Positions 45,410 through 59,200 of a stretch of DNA of 64,000 bases are shown here, piece after piece (position 1 is the stretch's first letter; the number at the start of each line of letters is the position of its first letter). Made by a program: the position numbers and the translations under genes. Source of the DNA: Amaranthus tricolor. Lineage: Eukaryota; Streptophyta; Magnoliopsida; Caryophyllales; Amaranthaceae. The notes under the pieces were generated by a model. That model did no database searches. It was not told the DNA's origin and worked only from the letters and a program-made list of their open reading frames with translations. Location of the stretch: contig NC_080049.1 in the NCBI RefSeq assembly GCF_026212465.1, positions 21,545,303-21,609,302 of the forward strand, written 5' to 3'.

Positions 45410-47900
45410 TAATTATGGGAGGATGTTAGAAGAGTCTATTATTGTTCATATGTGAATTGTCTCATATTGTAGATAAAAAAGATGATAATGTATCACTTTA
45501 TAAACTTGAGAATTTCCCACTATTATATTACTACTAATTGGTTTTAAAAATAAACCTTGTTGAGCTTGTAAATGAGTTACCTTTTTCTCTTTTTATATGA
45601 ATTGCGTAGGATAATTTCTTCAATCCTAACAGAGCAAAAGATGTTAATAAAAAAAACCAAAATGCGTTGAAAGATATGCTGATGAAAAAAAGAAATAAAA
45701 TGCCTTTCTATATAAAGTTAAACAACAAAAAGTAATCTTATCGTCAAATTTTTAAAATCTAGCTCATGAAATGTGTGTATCTCATACTTTTCGTATTATA
45801 TTCTGGCATTAACAACAAGTCAACTTACTTTTAACACAAAGTACTCCCTAACTTAATAATTTAAGTAGATTATTATTATTAACATTTTAAATTTTAAAAA
45901 ACCAACTTAACAAAAACTTGAGTTGCTAGTTAAAGTTCGAAAAGATATTATATATTCTATATCAAAGCTTAAACATTATAAAATTTGAACAAATGTTGGC
46001 TAAAATTGATGAAAAATAACCTTCATAATCCACACGTGATCCCACATCAAGATATTAGAAAGATTGATTAACATATAATTAAGCATTTAAGCTTGATGGT
46101 CTACTATATTCTTAGTACCAATTGATTTTAAAATGAAACACTTATCAATTTTCTATGTAATGTTTCTCTTCTTATTGTGTACAAGCTCAGCTCAAATAAC
46201 TAATTTACCACTAATATTGCAAATAAATAAATAAATAAATAAATAAATAAAATAAAGATAACCATCAATTTTGGTATAGAAGGCTTATGAAATTTTTGGT
46301 CATGATTTAACCTAGGTGCAGTCACATTCTCATTCTATTCTATGACAATAAGAATGTGTTGATCGAATAAGACAACGTAGAATTCATTACCTATTAGTTA
46401 TATCATCAAATTCTTAAACGAGATAATCTTTTACAATTAGGGCATGCTTAGAATTGGTGTAAATATTTAGGAGAAAAATAAAGTCAAATTAATGAAATGA
46501 AAGCAAATATAAATGCATTTAAAGTAGTTGAGATAGTTGTGAAAATTGTAAAATGAGCATAAAATAAAAATAATGATGGAAAAAAAAGATGATTTCCACT
46601 ATTATGGAGGTAATACATCCCCCACCCTCCCCTAGGATAACTATTTACCCCACAAAATTGAGAGTTCCCTTCATTTTTCATTACTTTGCAACTATTCTTC
46701 CACCTCTACAACAATCAAATTTCACTAATTTCTCATTTATCAACTTTGTTTTCTTACTTTGATTTTTTTTTACCCTCTTAAATATTTACACCCAATCCAA
46801 GCATGCCTTTAGACCAGCTCTATTAAGCTGCCTAATATACATTTACAATTTTAAACCTTAAACTTACACTTTGAATCTTGGAATGATTAATTATAACTTA
46901 AATTGATCACTTACAGAGTTACGGTTTTATAATGATAACTTCTTATAGTCTTATAGTGATCGGTCACTTGTAACCTTAAAGTCAGATAAATTAGTTGATT
47001 GTATGGTCTCGTCTTATGATATATTAAAAAGTATACATTAAGACGAATCTAATGAGATCTCACATGGATATATTATATAATCTATATATGTCTTAAACAT
47101 CTTAATCAAATTTCTTTCCAAAACAAAATATTCTAAACGGGAAGAACATTAAGAAACATAGGGAATAAATAGAAAAATTTCTTATGAAAACAACAAATAA
47201 AACACTTCAAAATAGAAAATGAAAATTCTTTAAGAAACAGAAGGAGTAATTAATAGCGTCTTTTTGTCTGAATATCAAAAATAACAATATTTTTAATACA
47301 TAAAATTACAATTTGTTATAGTAGTACATGATCTTTTAACTTATGCTGTAATTCATATATTATCTTGAATATTATCTAATTTTAAGACTAATAGTTAACT
47401 TCTTTAAAATTTATATACTTGAATTATATAAATATATTTGAAATATATTAATATCGTTCATGATACGCGCAGAATCCATTTAAACAATTAAATTAATTAC
47501 AAAAATATTTGGAGAAAAAGAAATTAGGAGTTCCAAATTAGACACATTTCTGAAAATGGCAGTGTGACTCGTGAGTGTGCCACTAAGGGTTAATGCGAGG
47601 ATATGGCAGAAATCACAGACAATTTTCCACCACACGATGTGTATAGTGCTTATTTCAACCCTTCGATTTGATCATCTTTACAGCAAGTATATGCAGGTCT
47701 AACAACAAACACAGTACATAATGTTACATTCATTCTTACCCCATCTGCACATCCATTTTCTCGATCCCTTTTGTTTTCTTATTTTGTTTTTCTTTTATAT
47801 TTTACAATCAAATAATATTTAATCAAGCAATCTCATCTACAAATTTATTTTTTCCAAAAATTCGATTCGCTAAATCACATTTTATTTAGTAATCTCATCG
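45410..47900. other. AT-rich spacer
   Basis: 46225-46255 is an (AAAT)n run. 46920-47030 carries MITE body phrases ('ttatagtgatcggtcactt', 'atggtctcgtctta') of the 31028 family. 47020-47250 has Stowaway-like bits ('aagaaacagaaggagtaatt'). 47520-47760 is less AT-rich and unique-looking, but no frame or structure is supportable. No gene seen. Confidence 0.4.
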
Positions 47901-47919
47901 ATAAACTCATTTTATCTAG

Positions 47920-48103
47920 TAGAGTTGTTCAAAATAAATTCAACTCAACATTAATTTGACATTGTCTAATCGAATTTGACTTTAACCCGACATAATAAAA
48001 GGATTTACAATGCTGTAAAAATTAACCTATACACAAGTTTTGGTTTTAACTCACTCAAAACATCTGATTTGATATCGATTTGATACATAAATGAACACCT
48101 CTA
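47920..48103. mobile_element. Small hAT MITE, best-preserved copy
   Basis: Ends TAGAGTTGTTCAAAA and AAATGAACACCTCTA, 184 bp. The ends are nearly those of the large hAT element at 42876, suggesting a shared transposase. No clear 8-bp TSD. Other copies: 14941-15120, 56106-56293. Confidence 0.65.
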
Positions 48104-48109
48104 GGCAGA

Positions 48110-49095
48110 GTGAAAAGGAAAGGCGAGCAAAAACCAAACTTAGGTCGATTCTCCCCTACCAAATAGTAATTAAAGCACTAAATTATTTATGTACTTTCTA
48201 TATCCCTTAAATTTTGCAACAATTTTTATTTTAGTCCTTTTTATCAAAAATGCTAATATTCTCTTTTTGGCTAAATCTTATACTCTTTCTTTGATTCTTA
48301 CCCACATATTTAATTTATGTTTTATCTTATCTAAACATTTTACTACTCAAACATAAAATATACATTTTTATTATACTCCTTAAGAATCACTCTTAGTATA
48401 TTTGTTTTAAATCTTGTGGGATGAAGCGAGTAGTTAAATGATAAAAACCACTTATTGTGATTTTTTGATGGTAGAGATTGGCTTAAAAATCAACGATTAT
48501 TGAATTAACCATTAAATGCAAAAATGCAATTCTTAGGAAATTGAAATTCCAAGAAAATCAAGAGGAAACCAAAAACCTCTATAATGCGGTCATTATGAAA
48601 ATTAGAGGATAAAATTATAAATTAATTCAAATTATACAAAGGGAAGTGCAAATGAAATTTATAATTTTCGGGTTTTTTATTTTTACGTAAAGCAAACAAA
48701 ATCAAATTTAGTTATTCTAATAATTTAGGATGACAAGGAAAATAAACTTAATATTATTACTTGTAGTTGATTACCATTTACCAACCAAAGAGCACTCATA
48801 CTTTTGATGACAAACACGTCTTTGGGTCAAGTACGTGTTGAATTGAATTACATTGATTAGCAAACAAACAAATACATTTCAACTTCAAACAAAGTAAATC
48901 ATCAAAAGTGACATGCCATATTTCAAATTTCAGAAATAAGAAATGGCTAAATCAATATTTTGTGATTTTGTGACGATGTGTTGTTTGAATTTTTATTTAA
49001 ATGCGAATACACAATTAAGAAGCCATCACAACAATTCTGAACATTTTGGGGTATGATTTAATTCTAAATTTAGGCCCCTAATAAAAAAACACAAT
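48110..49095. other. AT-rich spacer, no gene seen
   Basis: Nothing recognisable apart from scattered MITE-like phrases around 48200-48430. Confidence 0.4.
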
Positions 49096-50557
49096 TCTTA
49101 GCGTCAAGCTAGTTTCTCTAACTGGCTGGATATTCAGCTCCATACTAGCTTAGATAGGCTTGCCAGAAAGAGTTGAAAAGTCTCAAATAGTGGTGTTCAA
49201 TTCGGTTGATCGGATCGGTTTCGGACGGGTGTCGTTCGGTTATTTTCGACTGTGCATTGCAACGGGTCACACTCGGGTCGAGTCGGTTAGTCACGGTTCG
49301 GTTGAAAATTGGTTATTCAAGCTATCGTGTTAGCATCGGTTCGGTGTCGGTTGAAGTTCGTGTAGAGTGTCAATCGGTCTCGGGTTGTCATCGGTTACTA
49401 AATGCTTCGATTTTGTCGGGTATAATTCAGGTTCGGGTTTTTTTTAAAAAAAAAACAGAATTCGACTACGTAATTCTTACTATCAATCGAATCAATATCA
49501 GATTAAGTTGTTAGTCATTTTTTAATTGATGACAAGATTCCCTTTACTTAAAGAAAAATAGTTAAAATGCAAATCAATTAATAATCATTATTACTTTGTT
49601 ACTTTTACTTATTTGACCAGAAATTAAAATTATAAAATTCTATCAATTTTTATCTAATTCGATCAAAAGTAGTTAAACAAACATTGATCATTGATTATTA
49701 ACTCTAAATATATGAAACCATGTATTTATAAAATTTAATTTATTAAAATATCTAACACTTTATTAGATTAACTAATAAGATAATTGAATGAGTCTATCAT
49801 ACTTGTATGTTAAAAATTGGTTCAGGTTTACAGCAGTTCGATATAAAATTCGTTCGAGTTTTGTCGGTTTTAACCGGATCGAATTCGGTTTCGAGCATGA
49901 TTCGGGTCGGATATGACTCAGGTCGGTCATTATTAGGTTCGGGTAATCTCGGTTAACGGTTATGAGTCGGTTATAAAAATTGGTTACAGCTCGAGTTTAG
50001 CTTTCCCATTTTCGATTGTCAATCGGTTTAGGTACAATTTCGGTTCGGTTACTGTCGGTTCGATAAACCTAAAAAAGGAGCACATTTTTCGGTCGGTTTA
50101 CTTTCGGTTTCGGTTTGGGTTTTCGAGTTGGGTCACTTTTGAACAGCTCTAGTCTCAAAGATGACAAAGACTCTGATAGTGACTAGTCTATGTTGTTTAT
50201 GCTATCATATATGGAGAGCAAAGAATGAAGCAATTTGGCTTTTCAGATTGAGTACTCTTGAATTCTGATGCTGTGCTACAAAGACTTAGACATAATGTGA
50301 AATGGCGAATATCTGCCTGAAGACTGGTTTAGGCTTTTGTTTCCGTAGTTCATATCTTTTATAGTTTTGTTTTTTCTTGAAGGTTTCTCCTCCTTCTTTG
50401 GCACATGAAGAGTGAGCTAGAACAACCCTTTTTAGAAGGTGATTTTTTCTTCATACTAATACAGTTTTCAAAGGAGGGTGATAATTTCCTTGTCTCAGTT
50501 TTATAATTCGTCTTGATTTGGTGCAATGGAATTTTTTCATTTTCCAAAAAAAAAAAT
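49096..50557 (+). mobile_element. L1-type LINE 3' end, split by a hAT element
   Basis: Left part 49096-49187 and right part 50152-50557 are one retrotransposon. After the hAT is mentally removed, the frame from 50161 reads MTKTLIVTSLCCLCYHIWRAKNEAIW, the C-terminal zf-RVT region typical of plant L1 LINEs (IWRERN..IF). A 3' UTR follows, ending in the A11 run near 50547-50557, after which AAT/AAC microsatellite sequence begins. Heavily 5'-truncated and not functional. Confidence 0.6.
49188..50151. mobile_element. Non-autonomous hAT element, second large copy
   Basis: Ends TAGTGGTGTTCA and TGAACAGCTCTA with a perfect 8-bp target duplication GTCTCAAA (49180-49187, 50152-50159). The 'tcggttcggt' and 'cgggtcg' low-complexity arms are the inverse-complement style of 42876-44773. 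It has neither the TA tract nor the U5 gene. A 102-codon frame (49206-49514) is an artefact of the low-complexity arm. Confidence 0.9.
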
Positions 50558-50629
50558 AATAATAACAATATTACTACTAATAATAACAACAACAACAACA
50601 ACAACAAAAACAATAACAATAAAAATAAA

Positions 50630-50660
<31 letters not shown>
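50547..50660. repeat. AAT/AAC microsatellite after a LINE tail
   Basis: A-run followed by (AAT)n, (AAC)n and (AAT)n blocks. It probably grew from the poly(A) tail of the LINE. The Asn/Lys-rich and Leu-rich frames over it are artefacts. Confidence 0.8.
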
Positions 50661-52090
50661 GTCCTCACAGGTGTAGACGTGTAGTCAACACCCTGGTCTA
50701 CTATCTACTATATTTGGTAGGCAAGGAATGTGCACAGTTGATAGAATGGTTAATATGGTAAAGCAGGGGGTTACACGACGTATCCAATGCCTTAACCCTC
50801 GAATGTCCAAAGCAGATTTGAGATGGATGGAAGACTTGTGGACTGCAACCTAAGTTGTGTTGTTTTGTTTTACTTTAGGTGTCGTGTTAGACTAGTTTGT
50901 ACTGAGATTTTGTTGTGTGTTCTGATCTAATCTAATCTGGTCTGATATATTTAAAATTTTCTAATCTGATCTGAACAATTCTAATTTGATATGATGATCT
51001 GATCTGATTTGATCTCATATAATTTCAATAAGTATAAGTAATCAGAAATTCTTGTGAGAGACGGTCTCTTTGAGAGACCATCCCTAATTTGATCAACTCA
51101 TTATTATTTGTTAGTTTAATTAAACTTTAATAGACTATACTTGAAAGACGTCTCTCAAAGAGACGGTCTCTCAAAAAACCGACTAATAAGTAATAAGTTT
51201 AAAAAATAAATTGAAGAGAATAAGCCCAGGAGGTGAAGCTATGGCATATTGACTTTATATTTTGTCAAAAAAAAAAAAAAAATCTTAATCCTTCCACCTT
51301 TTAGGTATCCATTGGCTATCTACAATTTTCAATAAATTACATTCATCTAAACATAAATGTGCCCACCACTATTGAATATCTAAGTTCTTATTTGTGAAAA
51401 AAAAAAAAATATCTATGTTCTGGTCACAATTCCATATTAATAATTACTTGAGCTCGTTTTGTATGAAAAGTCATCTCATCATAAAACGACTTTATATAAT
51501 TATTTTTTTAATTAATCACTTTAAAATTACAAATAATCTTTTTAATAAATTAAATATAAGATCAGCCAATAAAAATAGTTTCATTCATCATAAGATTGTT
51601 TCATTTAAGTATTTGTTTAACTTACGAAAAGCATATGCTATTATCATCGATTACTTTCTACTAAATGTGTATGAATAATGATACAATCTCTAAATTAAAT
51701 AAACACGAATAGCATGTTTATTTAATTTTTTTATTCCACATATTTCTTCTATTGTGTTGTCGGCATAGAGTTGTTTGTTTTTGACTTTGTTTATTTTATT
51801 AAGTTTGAGGATCGAAGTGTTGGTTAATAATAAAAATTAATTTTAAATAGAAATTTAAAAATTTTAAATTTTTAATATAAAAATTGATTGTACTATTTAA
51901 AATAGGGAGTGTTAAACTTGAAATTAAACACTAAAATAAAATATCTAAATATTTTTATTTTTATTATTATTATCTATTATTTTATTTTATATTTACTTTT
52001 AAAAATATAGGAGTATTATTATTCTCATGGGGACATTTTTTTAGATTTTTGCTAATAAAAATAATAGATAAAATTAAATTGAACAAAAGA
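50661..52090. other. Spacer with TCTGAT repeat
   Basis: 50920-51025 has many 'tctgatctgat' variants, a degenerate low-complexity array. 50670-50860 is less AT-rich but unrecognised. 51390-51680 contains an AT-rich 94-codon frame without motifs. No gene supported. Confidence 0.4.
51053..51174. mobile_element. Short MITE with 'gagacggtctct' ends
   Basis: Left 'tgagagacggtctctttgag' and right 'ctcaaagagacggtctctca' form inverted ends of about 20 bp around a body of about 80 bp. Related to 18189 and 31028. Confidence 0.65.
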
Positions 52091-52098
52091 AACTCTTA

Positions 52099-52393
52099 TG
52101 GCCCGTTTGGTAGGTGGTAATAAACGGTTGCAATGGGAATGAAAAACTAATGTAATTTTGGTTGAACCATCTTTTAGTTACCTTGATGGTCATTCTTGTC
52201 CAACTTTAATCTTCTCATTTTTTTAATAAAATTTATTCTAATGCATTATCATTGGGAGAGGTGGTAATGGAAATTTGCAAACAAAACAACTTTCTGTAAT
52301 CAAAGTTTCATTACTATGAAAATAATATGGAACTTTTCATGAAATTTTACACTATAAATCATTTCCATTACCACCATTTTACAAAACGGGCCG
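52099..52393. mobile_element. PIF/Harbinger MITE
   Basis: Ends TGGCCCGTTTGGTAGG and CAAAACGGGCCG with TTA on both sides (52096-52098, 52394-52396). 295 bp. Same family as 15775-16078, and the same TIR as 38079-38631. Confidence 0.85.
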
Positions 52394-52399
52394 TTAAAA

Positions 52400-53600
52400 G
52401 TCTAAAGTTTTACCTATAATCAATATATATTGGCGTGTTGCTTTTTTTGTGTGTGTTTCATTTATTTGATTTGATCCTGAATAGAAGATGGTCTTTGATT
52501 ATTCTTAATACTGTCTCTTCTTTTGAACAAGCAATAATCAATATTTGCATAAACATTAACAAATAGTGAGATTAATTAAATTGATTAATAATATTAAAAG
52601 TGAGAGAAGTAAAAAATTGTGTGTATAACAAACCAAAGAAAGTTGAATATTGCAAAGTAAAAACGACACACTAAAATATTAATATTGGTAAAATAATAGT
52701 TTCATAGATGGAGATATTAATTTCTAATCGGTTCAAAATTAAGTCTTGTGTTCACATTAATTTTCTGACATAATTTTAAATTTATTTAAAGTCAGATCAT
52801 CAAATTGAATTTAATTATAAAATCAAATAAATACTTCATAAGTTATGGAGTCTATTTTAAATACATTAACCAAAAACAGAAAGGAAGTAATTTAAAGAAA
52901 GGCAACCAAATTGGATTAAAGGTAATGATTTTGTAGGGATATAATTAATATAATTGGGGAGAGTGTCGGGAGTAGTATATTCCAGCACTCGTATGTTGCT
53001 ATCATGCTAGTTTGTCCCTTTCAGGCTTCAGAATTCAGCCATATATAATGCAACTTGCTGTAATGCTGTGTATACTTCTACTTTATATTAGTACTGATTA
53101 CTGACTACAAATTTATGAATATTCTTCTATTCAATATCCATATTCTGCAGTAAATACCAGAGTTTATATTGTTGATCGTACTAATTCTGTCTTGCTAATT
53201 TGGATAGGCTCCTGTTCTTTATTAATTGTATCATACTCAACTTTATCACTATTTTATTAAGCAAATTCACTTTTATATTTTTCATAATCTTTAAGTTAGT
53301 ATAGTTATATGAAATTTTATTTGAATCGTTTTGATGTTAAATTTTATTAATTTCTTATTTCCATAATTTTATGACTTTAGACACTACTATTCATCAATCA
53401 CTTTTAATTTGTATAACATACTCATGCTAGATATTATTTATTTCCTCTCAATACAAATGTGCCCGGTTAAATATTATTGTTCTTTTTTGGTGTCTTTAAT
53501 GATGTTTAGTTCAAATAATGTGATCTTATCAAGCATAATTTAAATTATATATCTAGGTCCAGTATGTTTAGTTCATGTTAGGATTAGACAAAATAAGTTA
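52400..53600. other. Spacer, no gene supported
   Basis: 52960-53160 is unique-looking, with 'ccatatataatgcaacttgc' (a TATA-like start at 53041), but no ORF follows. 53220-53420 is another copy of the 1483/9740 MITE body. Confidence 0.35.
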
Positions 53601-53619
53601 GCACAAAGCTTAGTTTATA

Positions 53620-53885
53620 CTTCCTCTCTTATGAAATACTCGTTATATTCTCGTTAATGACACTATTCATCGTTTAAGTTTATTATATATCTTGACGCTA
53701 ATTGTGTAAGAAAAATTATAGTCGAGTAGAATTTCGTTTGAATCTTCTAATTGCGTACTTTCATAATATTAATTTTTTATAATTTTTAAATATGTATAGT
53801 TTAATATATAAATGATGAAACTAACAAACTGAATTGTGTAAAATGTCAAATGTAACATGTATTATGTATAGTAGAAGGGAGGAAA
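53620..53885. mobile_element. Stowaway MITE, family A, copy 3
   Basis: TA-flanked; ends 'cttcctctcttatgaaatac' and 'agtagaagggaggaaa'. The body matches 11945-12205 in the same order ('cgtttaagtttattatatat', 'cgtactttcataatatta'). Confidence 0.65.
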
Positions 53886-53889
53886 TAAT

Positions 53890-56100
53890 AGAGTTTAAGG
53901 AAAAATTTTGTGATAATAGTGTTAAATGTGGGGTTTGTCTTTACCATCTAGACCTTCTTCAAATAAGACTACCTTCAAATCGTTGCACGAGCAGTAAACA
54001 TTAGTTCGCCTAAAGGATTGCTTCTAGGACCCCCTCAAATGATCAAGTCACTAAAATACACAAGAAAGAGTACCTTAGTCACTCACTACTAACTGCACAA
54101 TGGCAATGATCTTGGATCAGTAATCAAGGTTTGTTTGTGGCATGAGGTCTTTTAAATTTAAATGTAAGAGTGAATGTAAAAAGAAGTCGTTGTTATTTCT
54201 CCAAATAATTAAAAGTAAATACTTGCTATTGATTTGTGTAAAGAAATGTCAAGTACCTTATAAATGAGACATGTTAGTGTATTTATAATGGCATGTAATC
54301 GTGGCATGTCATTTAAGAGCTATGAAAACTCTAAAAGTACTAGGAAAGTGCTTGATTTTAGAGAGAATTGTTACTTAATATAGTTGTTTCTAACATTTTT
54401 CCTTAGCTTAAACATCAAACCCAACTTCAGTTGACGTGGTCTTCTCACATTATAGGTTAAGTAGTGCATCAAATGCAAAGAATGTTTTTTGTCCGAAATG
54501 AGAAACTCGTTTCATTATCATAAAAAGTAACTCTTTCTTCCTTTCACTAGAGCGTACATGACATTGTAGCTTCATTGTTCAATCACACGCACCCATGCAC
54601 TTTAATTATATGCTACGTAATTTATGGTATTTTGAAATATTTCCTAGGGCAACAGATTGGGTACCCAAATCTAGATACATATAATTATGTTCATCAATCA
54701 ATAAGAGTAGGAGTATATGACCCTAGGATGACATAACCCAAGTTAGATAAACCTTGTTAAGTATTTGTGTGTTATTCTTTGGTACAAATAAATTTGCCTC
54801 ATTTTTCATTACATCATCCTAACAAATTTGTTGTATTTTTATTTTGAACATTATTCCGCCACTTTTACTCTCTATATTATCCCTCTTATTTTTAAATATT
54901 ACTTTAATTCAATTTTTTTATGTTTTTGTTAAGGAGTATATTATTGCTTTGGTTTTGTTTATTGTTCTTGCAATCTACTCTCACGATTCCCTAAATTTTT
55001 AAATTTATGTAATATAATTTAAAAAATTCTCCCATATCTAAGTTTTATAATAAAAAAAATAAATCTCTTAACCTTTAATCTCTAGACTAAGATTTTCATA
55101 GCAACATTTTTTACTATAAATCTTGGATATAAATCTTAATTACAAAAAGTTTCTCGATTTAGTATAGCATAAAAGTTATGAGCAGAAGCGTGATGCAAAC
55201 GTAGGGGGTGATGTAAGAATCGTACGTAGAAAGGAAATGATAACATGCATCATAAATCTCTATGGAAAATTGGAGATGCAGATCAGGTAATCATAATACT
55301 TCTATATACTCAACTTTATATAATTAATGAAATCTTTGTGACCTTTTTCTCTATCAAAGATTTAAAAAATATTTTATTATCTTCTTTTTAGAATACTTGT
55401 AACTCTTACAGGCTGTTAGGTAATCAATACAAAATGGTGAGAATAATAATAAAAAGTAACATAATTTGGTAGAAATTTATGTTGACAATTTTAACGGTTA
55501 AGCTTATTCTCCTTCAATAACCATATTTTCTTTATAAAACTCACTTTAATAAATTACCATTTGAAAATGTGGTAATTAGGTGGTATTGAAAATTTGTGAA
55601 AAAAAAAAAATAAACTTTTTATAACCAAACTATTAGTTAGCATTTGAATGACTCGATATATATAATGAAAATTTACACAATATATTTATTTCTATTAGTA
55701 CCAATTAATACTAGTAACCAAAGGAACCATTAGTATTCGTAACATTTAGTGTGAGAAAATATCAATCACTATCAATTGTAATCGTAAATATAGTGGAACA
55801 TAAAAAGTAAATCAAGTTAAAAAAAAAAACGTAGTCTAGTATTTCATTATCATTTTGAGTTTGCTAATGATGTATATTGAGGGAAAATATCATTTTCAAA
55901 AGAAAACTCAAAAGAACAATCATAAATGCTTTTATAGACTATAATAGTAGTAACAATTATATATGTCACTAAAGGTCAAATAAATGTCACTATGGTGGAG
56001 TTTAAAATAAAAACTAATAATTATTACACTAAAAGTACAAATAAATGACATTTTTTTATGTCTCTAAATCTTATGTCGCGAAAAGTTAATTTAGTTGTAG
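53890..56100. other. Spacer, no gene seen
   Basis: 53930-54440 is less AT-rich, with phrases such as 'gcacgagcagtaaac' and 'aggaccccctcaaatg', probably an old retroelement but not assignable. 55410-55740 resembles a degraded 'ggtaat/attacc' Harbinger MITE. The rest is AT-rich. Confidence 0.35.
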
Positions 56101-56105
56101 TATGT

Positions 56106-56293
56106 TTAAAGAAGACCTGACGATTCGATAGTACCCGACTTTATAACCAAATTCGAATATACCCGATCAATTTAGAAATAAATTTATAATTATGTAAGAA
56201 CCAATATGGATATAACTCACAAGGCTTGATTTTTATCCGAACCAAAACATCAGACTTGAAATTAACCAAACTTAAATGAACAGCTGTAGGTAA
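56106..56293. mobile_element. Small hAT MITE, copy 3
   Basis: Body as in 14941 and 47920 ('aaataaatttataattatgt', 'aaacatcagacttgaaat'); right end TGAACAGCTGTA. The left end is decayed. Confidence 0.5.
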
Positions 56294-56299
56294 GAGTAT

Positions 56300-59200
56300 A
56301 GTTAAAAAACTGTTGAAGGCGGTGAGGCAGTGAGCATTGAGACAGATCAGGTAAGGCGTGGGAGGTGGCAAACGACATCATTTTAATAATTGTTTTATTA
56401 TGCTATTGTTGTAGTTGTAGTTGTTGTAGTTGTGGTTGATTAAGTGGCCATCATTATTTTCATTTGCCATAGTTTGATAATATGCTCTTCTACTGTATTG
56501 CATCCTTTATTTCACCTTTTATTTTCTTCTCTTTCTTTCATGTTTCACTATTTCTTTCATTTGGTTTTCCCCTTCTTTTTACATGCATCCCTTTAAGATA
56601 ACTTTTATAATCCAATTTGAATTAATTTTGACATAAAACGTTACTACCTTCGAATCTATGAGAATGCAATTTAATTATTTTGGCTGAAATTTAGTAGAAA
56701 GTAAAATTTAGTTGGAAAATAAGACAAAAAAATTAATAGATGATAAAAATAAGTGGTTAAGTTAGAGAGAAATAATAAGTTTATAAATGAAATTTAAAGA
56801 AAAAAATAGGGTCATTGCCAAAAACTGAAAAAGTGCAAAATAAGTGGAACAATCTAAAATGAAAAGAGATATAAATTAAAAAGAATAGATGAAGTATATA
56901 GTTTGAATTTGATTTCACGCTTGAAATAGCCTAATATAACTTGTATTAAATTTAATCCAATTTAGCTCAATATAATCAAATTTCACCAAAGATTTTACCC
57001 TTTTATAGTGATCCATTTCATACCCATACAAGTTAGTCATACTAAATGATATTCAACGTCTATGAATAATTTAACATTTAATTTTTACACAATTTAATGT
57101 GTTATTTTGATTATTTATATATTAAATTATACATATCTAAAAATTAGAAAACGTTAATGTGATAAAAGTATGGATTAGAAGATTCAAAAAAGATCCTAAT
57201 TGATAATATTTTTCAATAGATATAATATGTAAAATAAACTTAAACGATAAATGATGTGAATATATGCAATATAGAGTGTATTTCAGAAAGACAAAGTATA
57301 AGAATGATGCTATTGACAAAATGTAAAGTATGTTCTCTACATTCGATAAAAGCTCAACTAAAAATGGCTAATAGTTATGCTCAAGACGCTATGGGTTGTG
57401 TCTGAGATGGACAAGCCAAGCAAGAATAGGTCTTGAATCTGGGGTGGGAAGTGTTGGTGTTAGTCAGGCACGTCCAACTTTAAACTCAATTTTATTAGAA
57501 TTGAATTTAGCTAAACTGATTAAATTCAATAGAGTAAAATCGAATTTAACGAATGAAAAATAAAGTCAATGGGCTATTAATGAAAGAAAATTGACTGAGC
57601 TAAACTAAATTAAGTTAGATTGAATATTAAATGTAATTTTAAACTAAAAAGTGATGAAAATAAGTAAAATTATGTTTTCCTCACACTATAAAAGCAAAAC
57701 TTGTAATTTTTTTTTACTCTCCTCATTCTATAGAAATTGCAACTCCATAATTTTTCTAAAATGGATGTGTTATTAAATTGCTACATTTTTTATTTTGGGT
57801 AAAGATCACATCATTTTCTTTAAATCTGACGCATGCATTTTATTCTCGAGAACATCATTTATACAATTCAAATTTTTCGTCTTATTCACCCAATCCATCA
57901 ACCAAAAATTAATTTTAAACAATACATAACATAAAATATAGCACTTTCTTTAATTCAGAGTTAATGTGTTATTTGCTTTTTTTTTTTTTAACTTTTGTTT
58001 ATTCATTAATTCAATCCATATATCTCTAATTGTACATAATAATTATAAAAAATTAATATCAATAACGTTTGAAATGAAACGCATTAAATAATATCTCACT
58101 TAACTATAAACTTATAGATTAAAAATTAAATACAATAAGATAAAATACTAAAATGTAAATTATGTCAAGAAAATAATTAAGACATTAAATCTGAATAGAT
58201 GGAGCAGCATTTTATATGAGCCGGAAAGTAGTATCTTGAAGGGATTCGAATATCTAAAAAACATTGGGTTTTTGTTTATTTACTTTTTTTTTTCTAATAA
58301 GAATAAATTTGATTGAAAAGAAAAGAGAAAATGATTACACACACTAGGAAACTGTCCCCCAAAATCAAAACTAGTCATATTCCAATCTAATCCATCAACT
58401 ATTGGAGGGTATCAACAGAGACATTAGGGTTTAAGCCTTGCTGTCCCAAAATGAAAAATTAGTGAGTTCGTTATCATCATATTCCTAAATTATTGATATG
58501 TAAAAACCAAAATTGACAGGACATTGCGCCCCCATTGTCTATGTATTATGCATTGGCATCTTATCAACCACTAGAGTGGCCTGCAATTTGCTCCCACACC
58601 CCATAGCCCATAGGCCATCACTCATGCCACCCCACCCATAAGCCTTTCTGATTTTTCCTTCGGGATAAAATAGAGAATCTCTATATGCAAGAGGATAAAA
58701 ACATTTACCTATTTTATTAATTGCTGATAATCGAAATCATATTACAAGAATGAAATGAAAATCGCTCGATTACATCACTACTTTAATTCATGATTTTCTC
58801 TTTTTTTTAGTACTTTATTTACGGGTAACTTAGATGTGAGTCTTACTAATTCATGACCCTATTGTGAACTTATTAGTGTTAATTTTTGTATCATACGGTA
58901 GATTTGCATTAAAGATATATGGGAGATTTTTAAGAAAAAATGGATACTGGTAATAAATGAAGAGATATAATAAATTGTATATTTGTATTGATCAAATTAA
59001 AAGAGAACTAAAATATATGAATATGATGAAAAAAGGTGATGGGTCAAAGTCCAAAAATGAGAATGATGTAAAATGAGTGAAATGGACTAAATTACAATTA
59101 ATGCAAAATAAATGGAATAGAGAGAGTATAACACAACAAAATGACAATCGAGTAGATATTTTAAATATGTAGAGTTGAGTTTTCAGATCTTATAATACTA

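Noticed and set aside
49206..49514. 102-aa ORF on the + strand, with a similar one at 44486-44686 on the - strand
   Set aside because: Both translate the same low-complexity hAT arms in opposite orientations; the similarity reflects the transposon, not a protein family.
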